The notes under the pieces: generated by a model
Seen by the model: the letters and a program-made list of their open reading frames with translations, nothing else
Told to the model about the DNA's origin: nothing
The model's database searches: none
Assembly: GCF_009720835.1 (NCBI RefSeq)
Contig: NZ_WNKZ01000042.1
Coordinates: 1 to 49,497, forward strand
DNA length: 49,497 nucleotides
DNA from: Pseudoduganella buxea
GTDB lineage: Bacteria; Pseudomonadota; Gammaproteobacteria; Burkholderiales; Burkholderiaceae_D
Reading direction: 5' to 3'
Made by a program: the position numbers and the translations under genes
Part shown: positions 19,175-28,430 of the stretch, piece after piece
Numbering within the stretch: position 1 is the stretch's first letter
Layout: each line of letters starts with the position of its first letter

Positions 19175-20863
19175 ATGCACCCAGAACTGCCGACGCCCTA
19201 CGAACGGGGCAACCAGAACCAGACCACCCTTTGGACCGACTGCATCGCCTTCTACGAAACCCTGGCGCGGCGCTTTCCCGGGGTGTTGAAGTTCGAGCAG
19301 GCCGGGGTGTCCGACGGCGGCATTCCCCTGCACGTTGGCGTGGTCAGCGCGGACGGCGTGTTCGACCGGGAGCAGATCAAGCGTGCCGGCCGCACGGTCT
19401 TCTTCAACAATAACGGCATCCACCCGGGCGAACCGGAAGGCATCGACGCCTGCATGGCCATGGTGCGCGACCTGTGCTTCGACCCAAGCCGCCTGGCCGC
19501 GCTGGGCGACACGGTGCTGCTGTTCGTCCCCGTCTACAACGTCGACGGCTGCCTCAATCGTGCCAGCACGTCGCGCCCGAACCAGGACGGCCCGGAGCTG
19601 TTCGGCTTTCGCGGCAACAGCCGCCACCTGGACCTGAACCGCGACTTCATCAAGTGCGACACCCTGAACGCGCGCTTCTTCAACCAGCTGGTTACGGCCT
19701 GGGACCCGGACGTGATGGTCGACACCCATACGTCGAACGGCGCCGACTACAGCTACACGATGACCCTGATCCACACCCAGGCCGACAAGCTGGGCAGCGG
19801 CCTGGGACCCTTCCTGCGCGACACCATGCTGCCGCATATCTTCAGCGAGATGGATGCGCGCGGTTGGCCGACCTGCCCCTACGTCAACCCGATCGCGGAA
19901 ACGCCGGATGACGGCATCGTCGAATTCCTCGAAGTGCCGCGTTTCTCGACCGGCTTTACGACCCTGCACAACATCATCGGCTTCATGCCCGAGACGCATA
20001 TGCTCAAGCCCTACCGGGACCGCTATGCATCGATGCGCACCCTGGTCGAGGTGACGATGGCCTTCACCGTGCAGCATGGCGCACGGATTCGCGCCCTGCG
20101 CGCGGAGGCGAAGGCAAGCCAGCGCCGCCAGGCCGCGTGGCCCGTGACGTGGAAGCTGGACGAAGCGCGTCCCACCACGTTCCGCTTCAAGGGCTATGAA
20201 GCGCGCCGCCACCCCAGCGTGCTGGGGAACTACACGCGCCTGTCGTACGACCGCAGCAAGCCGTATGAAAAGGACATCCCGTACTACAGCAACTTCGTGG
20301 CCGATACCGTGGTCCAGGCACCGAAGGCGTATATCGTGCCGCAGGCCTGGCGCGAAGTGATCGAGCGGCTGCAGTGGAACGGCGTGCAGATGACGCGCAT
20401 CGAAGCGCCCACCACCGTCACGGCCCGCTACTACCAGCTGGGCGATCTGGCGACCCGCGCCACGGCATACGAAGGCCATATGTTCCATGACGAGGTGCAG
20501 GTCGAGCAGCGCACGGGCAGCTTCACGCTGGCCGCCGGCGACTGGTATATCCCGCTGGACCAGGACAATGCCCGCTACGCCGTCGAGACGCTGGAGCCGC
20601 AGGGCCACGACAGCTTCTTCCGCTGGGGCTTCTTCAACGCCGTCCTGGAGCGCAAGGAAGCCATTTCCGATTACGTGTTCGAGGACCTGGCCGTCGAGCT
20701 GCTGCGCACCGAGCCGGAACTGAAGGCCAGGTTCGACGCCTGGAAGGAGGCCAATCCCGACAAGCTGTCGGACCAGGACGCGGTGCTGCAGTTTATCCTG
20801 CACAACTGCGCGGCCCACGCCGAGCCGGAATGGCGCCGTTACCCGATCCTGTCGATCGCGTGA
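19175..20863 (+). CDS. M14-family zinc carboxypeptidase (562 aa)
   Basis: This is a metallocarboxypeptidase. Zinc ligands are visible as H83-P-G-E86 (GIHPGEPEG) and H185 (VDTHTSNG), with substrate-binding residues in NVDGCLNRAS and RGNSRHLDLNRDF. A conserved Glu around residue 250 (VEFLEVPRF) is a candidate catalytic base. The C-terminal 300 residues form an additional domain seen in the larger bacterial M14 proteins. There is no signal peptide, so it is probably cytoplasmic unless exported by another route. The open frame extends far upstream, but 19175 is the first start that gives the family N-terminus. A FUSC gene begins one base after its stop. Confidence 0.9.
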   Translation: MHPELPTPYERGNQNQTTLWTDCIAFYETLARRFPGVLKFEQAGVSDGGIPLHVGVVSADGVFDREQIKRAGRTVFFNNNGIHPGEPEGIDACMAMVRDLCFDPSRLAALGDTVLLFVPVYNVDGCLNRASTSRPNQDGPELFGFRGNSRHLDLNRDFIKCDTLNARFFNQLVTAWDPDVMVDTHTSNGADYSYTMTLIHTQADKLGSGLGPFLRDTMLPHIFSEMDARGWPTCPYVNPIAETPDDGIVEFLEVPRFSTGFTTLHNIIGFMPETHMLKPYRDRYASMRTLVEVTMAFTVQHGARIRALRAEAKASQRRQAAWPVTWKLDEARPTTFRFKGYEARRHPSVLGNYTRLSYDRSKPYEKDIPYYSNFVADTVVQAPKAYIVPQAWREVIERLQWNGVQMTRIEAPTTVTARYYQLGDLATRATAYEGHMFHDEVQVEQRTGSFTLAAGDWYIPLDQDNARYAVETLEPQGHDSFFRWGFFNAVLERKEAISDYVFEDLAVELLRTEPELKARFDAWKEANPDKLSDQDAVLQFILHNCAAHAEPEWRRYPILSIA

Positions 20864-20864
20864 G

Positions 20865-23048
20865 ATGGCCGGGTCCTCACCGATGCACTATGCATTAAAC
20901 CCGCGCACCTTCTTCTACAGTCACTATTTCCACCTGGGCCTGCGCTTCGGCGCCGGCCTGGTGGGCATCATCTGGCTGACCCTGGCCGTCTCCGACATGC
21001 ACACGGCCATGTCGGTCGGCATCGGCGCGCTGTGCACGGCGCTGATGGACCTGCCCAGCCCATTGCGCCACAAGCTCAACGAGATGCTGGCGTCGGTACT
21101 GTTGTGCAGCATCGTCACTCTCGTGGTGAGCCTGTGCGCGCCCTATTTCTGGCTGCTGATGGTGGTGCTCGTGCTGCTCAGCTTCTTCGCCAGCATGATG
21201 GTGGTGTACGGGAAGAAGTCGATGCCGCTGCAGCTGGCTACCCTGTTCATCATGACGATGTCGATGGAGCACCAGATGGCGCCGTTGCAGGCGCTGACGC
21301 ATGCCGGCCTGTTCACCCTGGGCGGCCTGGCCTACCTGGCCTATGCGATGGCGATCTCCTGGCTGCTGCGCCACCGCATCAAGCAGCAGGTGCTGGCCGA
21401 GGCCCTGTTCGAGCTGGCCGCGTATATCGACATCAAGGCCGATTTCTACGACACCCGCTACAACCTGACGGAGCAGTTCAACAAGCTGGTACGCCACCAG
21501 GCCTTGCTGGCCGACCGCCAGCAGGCCTCGCGCGACCTGATCCTGCGCGCGCACCAGAACCGCAAGGACGCCATTGTCGTGCAGGTGCACGTCTGCATGC
21601 TCGACCTGTATGAGCTGATCCTGTCGACCCACACGGACTACGCCCAGCTGCGCGTGCACCTGGTCGATTCGCCGGCACTGAAATCGCTGCACGACCTGGC
21701 CTTCAAGGCCGCGCGCGACATCGAATCGGTGGCGTATGCCGTCACGCGCAAGCTCGCTTCCTATGCGCAGATCAGCTACGCCCCCGAACTGGAAGCGATC
21801 GAGGCGGAACTGGCCGTGCTGCAGGCGCGCATCGACGCCGGCAAGCCGCAGCACGAGGCACTGGCCGTGCTGCGCGCCCAGCGCAACAAGGTACGCGCCA
21901 TCATACGCATGATCGGCGAACTGCACGTGGCCAGCCAGAAGGCCTACGACAGCACGCCGTTCTGGCGCGACGCCGACATGCAGCCCTTCCTGTCGCAGCA
22001 GAAGTACGAGCTGCAGGTGCTGCTGTCGCACCTGCGCATGGATTCGCCGATCTTCCGCTTCTCGCTGCGGGTGGCGATGGCCATCGCCGTCGGGCTGGCC
22101 ATCGGCACCTTGCTGCCGTATGCGGCGCACAACTACTGGATCATCCTGACCATCGTCATCATCCTGCGGCCCAGTTTTTCGATGACGAAGCAGCGCCGGG
22201 GCGACCGCATCATCGGTACCGTCATCGGCTGCGTCATCACGGCGGTGATCCTGAAGTGGTTCGATTACCCGGCCGTCATCCTGGCCGTGCTGATCGTCGC
22301 CACCGTGGCCACGCCCACCTTCGTCTACCTGCGCTACCGCTACACGGCCATTGCCGTCTCGATCATGATCCTGCTGCAGATGCACCTGGCGGCCGGCGGC
22401 AGCGACAACGTCATCACCGAGCGCCTGGTCGACACCTTCATCGGCGCGGCCATCGCCACCGTGTTCAGCTTCGTGCTGGCCAGCTGGGAATACCAGTCGC
22501 TGCCGAAACTGATCCAGCAGGTGCTGGCGGCCAACCTGCGCTATATGGAAGCGAGCTTCGAACTGCTGCAGGGGAAGTGCCGCAACGACTTCCCCTACCG
22601 CATCCAGCGCAAGGGACTGATGGACAGCCTGGCCGGCCTGTCGGCCGCGCTCGTGCGCATGCTCGACGAACCGGCCAGCAAGCAGCGCGCCGTGGAGGAC
22701 ATCAACCTCTTCATCGTGCAGAACTACCTGCTGGTGGCGCACGTGGCGGCGCTGCGGGCGATCCTGCGCCGCCACGTGACGGACATCCCGGCGCAGGAGG
22801 TCAATGCGATGCTGGCCGTGAGCCACCGGCAGGTCTGCCATACCTTGACGGCAGCGCTGGCCCGGCATGGCGTCAGCGTCACGATGCCCGGTTCCGGCGC
22901 GCCGGCAGTCCCGGCGCATGCCGATACCGGCTCGGTCAACTGGTCCGGCTGGCCTGTCGTGCAGCGCCGCATCCGCCTGCTGCAGGCCGACGCCGAGAAA
23001 ATCATCGTGCACAGCGAAGCCATCGAACGCAACGTCGTGCAGGCGTGA
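20865..23048 (+). CDS. FUSC-family inner-membrane protein (YccS-like)
   Basis: This 727-residue protein has two hydrophobic blocks, at about residues 20-175 and 395-535, separated by a helical cytoplasmic region with long charged helices (residues about 180-380). That is the layout of YccS/FUSC proteins related to aromatic-acid exporters (AaeB) and plant ALMT channels. The second block contains WIILTIVIILRPSFSMTKQR, a typical FUSC signature. The substrate is unknown. The start is one base after the M14 stop, so the two are co-transcribed. An alternative ATG at 20883 (MHYALNPRTFF) is equally plausible, since neither has a good ribosome binding site. Confidence 0.87.
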   Translation: MAGSSPMHYALNPRTFFYSHYFHLGLRFGAGLVGIIWLTLAVSDMHTAMSVGIGALCTALMDLPSPLRHKLNEMLASVLLCSIVTLVVSLCAPYFWLLMVVLVLLSFFASMMVVYGKKSMPLQLATLFIMTMSMEHQMAPLQALTHAGLFTLGGLAYLAYAMAISWLLRHRIKQQVLAEALFELAAYIDIKADFYDTRYNLTEQFNKLVRHQALLADRQQASRDLILRAHQNRKDAIVVQVHVCMLDLYELILSTHTDYAQLRVHLVDSPALKSLHDLAFKAARDIESVAYAVTRKLASYAQISYAPELEAIEAELAVLQARIDAGKPQHEALAVLRAQRNKVRAIIRMIGELHVASQKAYDSTPFWRDADMQPFLSQQKYELQVLLSHLRMDSPIFRFSLRVAMAIAVGLAIGTLLPYAAHNYWIILTIVIILRPSFSMTKQRRGDRIIGTVIGCVITAVILKWFDYPAVILAVLIVATVATPTFVYLRYRYTAIAVSIMILLQMHLAAGGSDNVITERLVDTFIGAAIATVFSFVLASWEYQSLPKLIQQVLAANLRYMEASFELLQGKCRNDFPYRIQRKGLMDSLAGLSAALVRMLDEPASKQRAVEDINLFIVQNYLLVAHVAALRAILRRHVTDIPAQEVNAMLAVSHRQVCHTLTAALARHGVSVTMPGSGAPAVPAHADTGSVNWSGWPVVQRRIRLLQADAEKIIVHSEAIERNVVQA

Positions 23049-23052
23049 AGGC

Positions 23053-23074
23053 GGGGCCCGCGCCAGCGGGCCCC
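23053..23074 (+). other. GC-rich hairpin after the FUSC gene
   Basis: GGGGCCCGC and GCGGGCCCC pair perfectly around GCCA just after the stop codon. There is no T-run, so it is at most a weak or Rho-assisted terminator or an mRNA 3'-end stabiliser before the EamA gene at 23140. Confidence 0.45.
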
Positions 23075-23139
23075 CGGTGCATCGCGTAGAATCGTTTCGT
23101 CGGTGACTCCTCGCCGCGCGAAAGGAATCCGGTATCACC

Positions 23140-24066
23140 ATGAGCAATTCAGGGAGCGCCCATGTGGCGCTGACGGGCCGCGACCTGCTGGCCGCGCTGG
23201 CCGTCGTCGTCATCTGGGGCACCAATTTCGTCGCGATGAAATACGGCCTGCGCCAGTTGACGCCGTTCCAGCTGGGTGCGGGGCGCTATGTCTTCGCCGT
23301 GCTGCCGCTGGTGCTGTTCCTGCGCCCGCCCGCGCTGCCGGTCCGCTGGATACTGATGTACGGCCTGTTCCAGGGCGTCGGCCAGTTCGGCTTCGTGTTC
23401 CTGTCGCTGAAGGTCGGCATGTCCGCCTCGCTCGCTTCCGTGCTGCTGCAGACGCAGATCTTCTTTACCGCCGTGTATGGCTTCGTGCTGTTGAACGAAC
23501 GGCCCAGCCGCCAGTTGCTGGCGGGGCTGTTCCTGGCCGCGCTGGGCCTGGTCTGCTTCGGCATGAACTATGTCGGCGCGGCCGCGCTGGCCACGGAAAC
23601 CACGGTGGCGGGCTTCCTCCTCGTGCTGGCCGGCGCCGCCATGTGGGCCGCGTCGAATATCGTCGTGCGGCTCGCACAGAAGGCCGCGCCCGGCTTCGAT
23701 CCGCTGGCCTTCCTGGTGTGGAGCAGCCTGACGCCGATCCTGCCCTTCATCGCCCTGTCGCTCGCCTTCGATCCGCCCGCCACGCGCTGGGCATGGGTGG
23801 ACGCGCCGTGGAGCATGTGGCTGGCGCTGGCCTACCTGGGCTGGATGGCCACCATCGTCGGCTACGGCTTGTGGACGTCGCTGCTGAAGCGCTACCCGGC
23901 CAACCGCGTGGCCCCGTTCAGCCTGGGCGTGCCGGTGGTCGGCATTACGTCGGGCATGGTGGTGCTGGGCGAATCGATCACGGCCTGGCAATGGTCCGGC
24001 ATCGCGCTGATCGTGGCGGCGCTGGGCTGCGTGATGTTCGGCGGGCGCCTGTTCAGGCGTCCATGA
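23140..24066 (+). CDS. EamA/DMT-family transporter
   Basis: This is a 308-residue inner-membrane protein of the drug/metabolite transporter superfamily, with ten hydrophobic helices arranged as two EamA repeats. The first begins VVVIWGTNFVAMKYGL and the second LAGAAMWAASNIVVRLAQ, each with the family Trp/Asn pattern. It is close in style to YdcZ/RhtA-like amino-acid and metabolite exporters, but the substrate cannot be read. An AAGGAATC site precedes the ATG. Its last 14 bases overlap the 3' end of the convergent OCD-family gene. Confidence 0.92.
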   Translation: MSNSGSAHVALTGRDLLAALAVVVIWGTNFVAMKYGLRQLTPFQLGAGRYVFAVLPLVLFLRPPALPVRWILMYGLFQGVGQFGFVFLSLKVGMSASLASVLLQTQIFFTAVYGFVLLNERPSRQLLAGLFLAALGLVCFGMNYVGAAALATETTVAGFLLVLAGAAMWAASNIVVRLAQKAAPGFDPLAFLVWSSLTPILPFIALSLAFDPPATRWAWVDAPWSMWLALAYLGWMATIVGYGLWTSLLKRYPANRVAPFSLGVPVVGITSGMVVLGESITAWQWSGIALIVAALGCVMFGGRLFRRP

Positions 24067-24967
24067 AGCCTTCGGCCGCCATCGTCGCCAGCGCCACGCG
24101 CGCGGCCGCCAGGTCCCAGGCGGCGCAGCCAACCGTCTTGAACAGCACCGCTTCCCGGTCCGCCTGCGGCAGGCGCCCGATGGCCGCGGCCAGCGCATGC
24201 ACCTTGGCAGGGTCGACGCCGGCGCGGATCAGGTCTCCCGCCTCGTGGCTTGCACCGGCGGCGTCGTCGACATAGATCCGGCTGGCGCGTACCGTGTCCG
24301 GGCCGATTTCGGCCTGGTCCGGCTTGAACACGCCGACGGCGATCACCAGCCGGCCCGCCCGCGCCGCGTCGAGGTACACGGGCTCGCGGCTGGTGGTGCA
24401 CGTGATGACGACATCCACGTCCGGCTCGGGCTTGGCCAGCAGCGCCGGCCGCGCATCGATGCCGTCCAGGTCCGCGCAGAAGCGCACCGCCGCTTCGGCC
24501 GAGCGGCCGGCCACGCCCAGCAGCGCCTGCGGGTACAGCTCGGCCAGCGCCAGCGCGTGGTGCCGGGCCTGCGTGCCGGTGCCGGCCAGCAGCACATGGC
24601 GGGGCGCGCGGCCCAGCAAGGTGGCGATGCCCAGCATGGACAGCGCGGCGGTCCGGCGTGCCGTGACGGTGGCGCCGTCGAGCACGACCCGCACGGCACC
24701 GGTCCCGCCGTCGATGACGCTGACCTGGCCGGCAATCGTCGGCAGGCCCCGCGCCGGATTGTCCGGCACGACGGCGATGAGCTTGTGGATGGCCAGGTCG
24801 GGCGCCGTGGCCAGCATCGACAGCAGCACGCCCTCGCGCTGCAGCACGCCAACCTGTCGGGGCGGGCAGTGGATATGGCCGGCGGCAAGCTCCATCACGG
24901 CCGTGCCCAGGGCGGCGACGAGGTCTGACCACGGCAACAGCCGGGCGGTGATGTCCTGGTCCAGCAT
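24053..24967 (-). CDS. Ornithine cyclodeaminase / mu-crystallin family reductase
   Basis: This 304-residue Rossmann-fold enzyme shows the NAD(P) loop VLLAGTGTQARHHALALAELYP and the family strands VRVVLDGATVTARRTAALSMLG. The overall sequence resembles the delta-1-pyrroline-2-carboxylate / piperideine-2-carboxylate reductases (LhpI type) used in hydroxyproline or D-amino-acid catabolism at least as much as true ornithine cyclodeaminase. Both activities would fit the amino-acid theme of the window. A GGGAG site precedes the ATG. It is a single gene, convergent with EamA. Confidence 0.85.
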   Translation of the reverse strand: MLDQDITARLLPWSDLVAALGTAVMELAAGHIHCPPRQVGVLQREGVLLSMLATAPDLAIHKLIAVVPDNPARGLPTIAGQVSVIDGGTGAVRVVLDGATVTARRTAALSMLGIATLLGRAPRHVLLAGTGTQARHHALALAELYPQALLGVAGRSAEAAVRFCADLDGIDARPALLAKPEPDVDVVITCTTSREPVYLDAARAGRLVIAVGVFKPDQAEIGPDTVRASRIYVDDAAGASHEAGDLIRAGVDPAKVHALAAAIGRLPQADREAVLFKTVGCAAWDLAAARVALATMAAEGFMDA

Positions 24968-25016
24968 GACGGCTCCCGAAGCGTGATCGATGCCGCCATC
25001 TTAGCGTGGCGCGCCC

Positions 25017-25868
25017 TCAGTTCGCAGCACGAATGAGCAGGCGCCTGCGCCGGGCCGCCAGGGCCACGACGCCCGCGCCGGCCAGCAGCATGGCCAGGCT
25101 GCCCGGTTCCGGCACGGGCGGCGCGAAGTCCAGCAGCAGTCCGGACGACGTGTAGGCCGCATACCCGGGCGGCAGCACCAGCGCGATGGACGCGGTGTGA
25201 CCGAAGTCGACCAGGCCTTCCTGCAGGCCCGGCATCCCCAACGTCATCGTCACCTCGGCCATGGTGGGCAGCGCGGCACCCGGACCGTAATAATTGAAGT
25301 TGACGAAGCCCGTGACGGTTTCCCGGAACGTGCCGGTGGCGGTGACGCTGCCGTAAGTGCCGAACATGGCATGGAAAGGCGGGTCGGGAATCGGTGCCGA
25401 ATACAGGTCGCGCACCGCCAGCGCATAGTCGAAGTAACGATTGAAGCCGCTGACGGAACCGGGCGCGACAAAGCCTTCGATGGTCAGCACGACCGGAATG
25501 CCGATCTTGCCGATGGCGGTGCCGGCGGGGACGTCGATCCGCCACTGGTCCATGTATTGCAGCTGCGCCGCGACCTGGCTGCTGCCGGCGATGGCCGAGC
25601 TGCCGGTGGCATGGCCGGACAGGCCGCCCGTGCCGGTAGCCGCATCGGCGTGCACCGCGCCGCCGGCACTGCCGCCTGCGCAGGCGGTGGCGGCACTGAG
25701 AGCGAAGCTGTCCTGCGCCGTCGTTCCCGGCACGCTGTGCGTGTCGCTGCACTGGCCGGACCCCGACAAGGCCGTGACGATGCCCCCCAGGTTCGCCGTC
25801 GCCGACGCCGGCCCGGCCAGGCACCCCACCCACAGAAAACTGCTCGCCAGACGGCGGACAATGCTCAT
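25017..25868 (-). CDS. PEP-CTERM sorting domain protein
   Basis: This is a 283-residue exported protein. It has a signal peptide (MSIVRRLASSFLWVGCLAGPASA) and, at the C-terminus, PVPEPGSLAMLLAGAGVVALAARRRR: the VPEP motif, a hydrophobic helix and a basic tail of the PEP-CTERM sorting signal that exosortase cleaves. The body is Gly/Ser/Thr/Ala-rich and beta-like, typical of proteins linked to exopolysaccharide and floc formation. Two cysteines (C40 and C63, approximate) may pair. Start 25868 has a strong AAGGAG site; the open frame continues upstream without a better start. No exosortase gene is in the window. A palindrome-rich regulatory region lies upstream. Confidence 0.93.
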   Translation of the reverse strand: MSIVRRLASSFLWVGCLAGPASATANLGGIVTALSGSGQCSDTHSVPGTTAQDSFALSAATACAGGSAGGAVHADAATGTGGLSGHATGSSAIAGSSQVAAQLQYMDQWRIDVPAGTAIGKIGIPVVLTIEGFVAPGSVSGFNRYFDYALAVRDLYSAPIPDPPFHAMFGTYGSVTATGTFRETVTGFVNFNYYGPGAALPTMAEVTMTLGMPGLQEGLVDFGHTASIALVLPPGYAAYTSSGLLLDFAPPVPEPGSLAMLLAGAGVVALAARRRRLLIRAAN

Positions 25869-25975
25869 ATCGACTCCTTGCAAAGGTGAAGGATCTGCTG
25901 CGCTCTCCGACTCTACGCCGGCAGGTGGCGAAGTCAAGCGCAAAGAGGCCACACTGGCGCCGCTGCAACGGTGCC

Positions 25976-26075
25976 CAGATATATGAATGACGCATGAACA
26001 GATATACGAATTTCCTGTGGGAAATTCAATAAGATCGGCGGACATATACTTTTTGTGAATGCCGAACATCACAAA
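25976..26075. promoter_or_regulatory. Palindrome-rich regulatory region, PEP-CTERM gene / small protein
   Basis: The 291-base divergent region 25869-26159 contains three ordered signals. A 13-base direct repeat, CAGATATA(T/C)GAAT, starts at 25976 and 25999 (23-base period). A perfect palindrome, GAATTTCC-TGTG-GGAAATTC, spans 26008-26027. A dyad, TTTGTGA-N10-TCACAAA, spans 26052-26075. A TATACT at 26106-26111 may be the -10 for the small protein at 26160. Base composition is clearly more AT-rich than the flanking genes. The regulators are unknown. Confidence 0.6.
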
Positions 26076-26159
26076 TCAAAAGTTTATTTATGTCTCGGCC
26101 AGACCTATACTGCACTGCATCAAAGGTCAAAACGATCAACCGGTCAAAAGGAGTCTGCC

Positions 26160-26402
26160 ATGTCCACCGCTATCATCACCACCCAAGCCACGGGCGGCTA
26201 TCTCGACAACGTCGGCCGCGCCGCCATGAATTTCCTGCGTGCCCTGGTCGCCGCGGCACCGGCCACCGCCGCCGCCTCGCACGGCAGCGCCTCGCAGCCG
26301 AGCGTGCATGACCGCGCCGGCCTGCTGCACTTTGCCCGCCAGTTCGACGAGTTCTCGCCGAACCAGGCCGCCGAACTGCGCAGCCTCGCCAACCGCGACT
26401 AA
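26160..26402 (+). CDS. Small hypothetical protein (80 aa)
   Basis: This is an uncharacterised protein with an AAAAGGAG site before the ATG. It has an Ala-rich amphipathic segment (residues about 20-42, AAMNFLRALVAAAPATAAAS) and a polar, helical C-terminus (LLHFARQFDEFSPNQAAELRSLANRD). It has no clear signal peptide or membrane helix. It is divergent from the PEP-CTERM gene, shares its palindrome-rich upstream region, and ends at an intrinsic terminator. Confidence 0.7.
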   Translation: MSTAIITTQATGGYLDNVGRAAMNFLRALVAAAPATAAASHGSASQPSVHDRAGLLHFARQFDEFSPNQAAELRSLANRD

Positions 26403-26442
26403 GCTCGCAACCGCGATCCGTAACGGACCGCGCCAATGAAAA

Positions 26443-26464
26443 GAGCCGGCATTGCCGGCTCTTT
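26443..26464. terminator. Terminator between the small protein and the S9 peptidase
   Basis: GAGCCGGC-ATT-GCCGGCTC is preceded by AAAA and followed by TTTG, so it can act on both strands for the two convergent genes. Confidence 0.75.
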
Positions 26465-26494
26465 GTCATTACGGGCTCTCTACCCTCAGTGGTG

Positions 26495-28429
26495 CTACAG
26501 ATAGCGGTTGAACCACGCCACCGTGCGCCGCCGCAGGTCCACCTGGTGCGCACTCTTGCGGATACCGTGGCCTTCGTCTTCATAGATCACCAGAGAGGTC
26601 GGCACGTTCAGGGCCTTGAGCGCGTGCCAGAACTCCATCGACTGGGCCGCCGGCGTCTCGACATCGCGCTCGCCCACGTAGATGAAGGTGGGCGTCTTCG
26701 CCACCTTGACCGATTCGAGCGGCGACAGCTGGCGGTAGATGGCGGGGTCATCGTACATGGTGGCGCCGAAGAAGGGCACCATCCACTGGTCGATGCCGTT
26801 CTGGCCGTAGTAGCTGATCCAGTTGGCGATGCCGGCGCCAGCCACCGCGGCCTTGAAGCGCTGGCTGTGCGTGACGCCCCACATCGTCATGAAGCCGCCG
26901 TACGAATGGCCCATCAGGCCGAGACGCTGCGGATCGACCGGCGCCGCTTTCGCGGCTGCGTCCACGCCGGCCAGGATGTCGCGCAGGTCGCCGCCGCCGA
27001 AATCGCGTCGGTTGGCCCGGGTGAACGCCTGGCCCTGGCCGAAGCTGCCGCGCGGATTCGGCATGAAGACGAAGTAGCCCGCTTCCACCAGGTCACGCAC
27101 CAGCGGGTTGCCCGTATCGCCTGCGGCGATATAGCGCGGCGTGACGGCCGATGCCGGCCCGCCGTGCACCTGCACGATCATCGGATACCGTTTGCCGGCC
27201 ACCGGCTGGCGCGGCCCCACCAGCCAGCCCTGCATGGTGAAGCCTTCGTTGGTCCAGCCGACGTTCTGCACGGCGACCTGGGCACCCAGCGCGTCGTTGT
27301 CGCGCGTGATGGGCGTCATTTGCGGCAGGCGCCCGGCTACCAGACGTGGCGCCTGCGTGAAGTCCTCGACGGCGCCGGCCGCCATCGCACCGTCGGCGCT
27401 GAAGGACAAGCGCCCGTCCGAGCCGTTGGCCGTGACGGCGGCGGACCACAGCCTGTTCGTCGCGCCGCTGGCCGCGTCGACCGTCAGCGCCGCCAACTGG
27501 TCATCCATCAGCGCGGTGGCGACGATGCCGCCCGCCTTCCAGGCCACGCCGTTGAACGAGCCCTTGAAGCCTGGGGTCAGGTTCTTCGGCTCGCCTCCCG
27601 CCAGCGGCACCGTGTACAGGTCGCCGCCAATGGCGCCGAAATCGCTCATCAGGCCGCCGATGTACACCACCGTGGCCCCGTCCGGCGACACGCGCGGCAT
27701 GTTCAGCTGCGTCGACGGCGAAGCGATCACACGCAGTGCGCCCGATGCCGCATCGACGTGGGCCAGCTTGGCCACCCACCAGTTGTTGTCGCCGTTGCCC
27801 TTGGCGCCGGTGGCCACGAAGCCTTTGCCGTCCGGAGCCCAGTCGTATTCGTAGATGAAGGTGTCCTCGGGCGAGAGCAGCTTCAGGCGCCCGCCAGCCA
27901 CGGCCACGGTGGCGATGCGCTGGGCATCGTCGCGCGAACCGATTTCGCCCACCAGCCGGGCACCGGCCGCCGTGGCGCCGGTTTCCTTCGAGGCGCCGAC
28001 AGTGGCCAGCAGCGCCACCTGGCTGCCGTCCGGCGACCAGCGCGCCGAGTTGGCCACGCCCTTGACGGTGGCCAGCGGCCGGGCGCGGCTGCCCGTCGCC
28101 ACGTACAGCGCCGCGCTGCCTGGCTCGCTGCCGATAAAGGCCACGCTGCGCCCGTCCGGCGACCAGCCGGGCCGGTCGTAGCTGCAGTGGCTGCACGGAT
28201 CGTACTGGTGCAGGATGCGGCCCGTGGCGGCGTCGCGCACCACCACCACGGCATGGGACTTCTGCTCGCCCGGACCGCCTGCGCTTTCCAGCGCGACGAT
28301 GCGTTCGCCGTTGCCGGACAGGGCGACGGCCTTGTATTCCCGCGGCGCCGGTTCGGCCCCCTGGGCCAGCGCCCCGCCGAAGACGGCGGTGGCAAGAAGG
28401 GTGTGGCGGGCGATGGCGGCGATGCGCAT
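26495..28429 (-). CDS. S9-family prolyl oligopeptidase-type peptidase, exported
   Basis: This 644-residue protein has a signal peptide (MRIAAIARHTLLATAVFGGALAQGA, cleaved near residue 24), an N-terminal beta-propeller (WSPDGRSVAFIG and related blades) and a C-terminal alpha/beta-hydrolase domain. The catalytic Ser is in GHSYGGFMT, Asp in GERDVETP and His in DEGHGI. It belongs with acylaminoacyl/dipeptidyl peptidases that act on short peptides in the periplasm. The start is one base after the stop of the amino-acid permease gene, so the pair is co-transcribed, linking peptide breakdown to amino-acid uptake. Confidence 0.93.
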   Translation of the reverse strand: MRIAAIARHTLLATAVFGGALAQGAEPAPREYKAVALSGNGERIVALESAGGPGEQKSHAVVVVRDAATGRILHQYDPCSHCSYDRPGWSPDGRSVAFIGSEPGSAALYVATGSRARPLATVKGVANSARWSPDGSQVALLATVGASKETGATAAGARLVGEIGSRDDAQRIATVAVAGGRLKLLSPEDTFIYEYDWAPDGKGFVATGAKGNGDNNWWVAKLAHVDAASGALRVIASPSTQLNMPRVSPDGATVVYIGGLMSDFGAIGGDLYTVPLAGGEPKNLTPGFKGSFNGVAWKAGGIVATALMDDQLAALTVDAASGATNRLWSAAVTANGSDGRLSFSADGAMAAGAVEDFTQAPRLVAGRLPQMTPITRDNDALGAQVAVQNVGWTNEGFTMQGWLVGPRQPVAGKRYPMIVQVHGGPASAVTPRYIAAGDTGNPLVRDLVEAGYFVFMPNPRGSFGQGQAFTRANRRDFGGGDLRDILAGVDAAAKAAPVDPQRLGLMGHSYGGFMTMWGVTHSQRFKAAVAGAGIANWISYYGQNGIDQWMVPFFGATMYDDPAIYRQLSPLESVKVAKTPTFIYVGERDVETPAAQSMEFWHALKALNVPTSLVIYEDEGHGIRKSAHQVDLRRRTVAWFNRYL

Positions 28430-28430
28430 A

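Noticed and set aside
25962..25975. Possible sigma-54 promoter (GGCAC...GC spacing) upstream of the PEP-CTERM gene
   Set aside because: The GG-N10-GC spacing is right, but the -12 TT is CA and the flanking bases are poor; too weak to annotate.
26052..26075. CRP/FNR site in TTTGTGA-N10-TCACAAA
   Set aside because: Half-sites resemble TGTGA/TCACA, but the spacer is 10 rather than 6, so it is kept only as an unnamed dyad.
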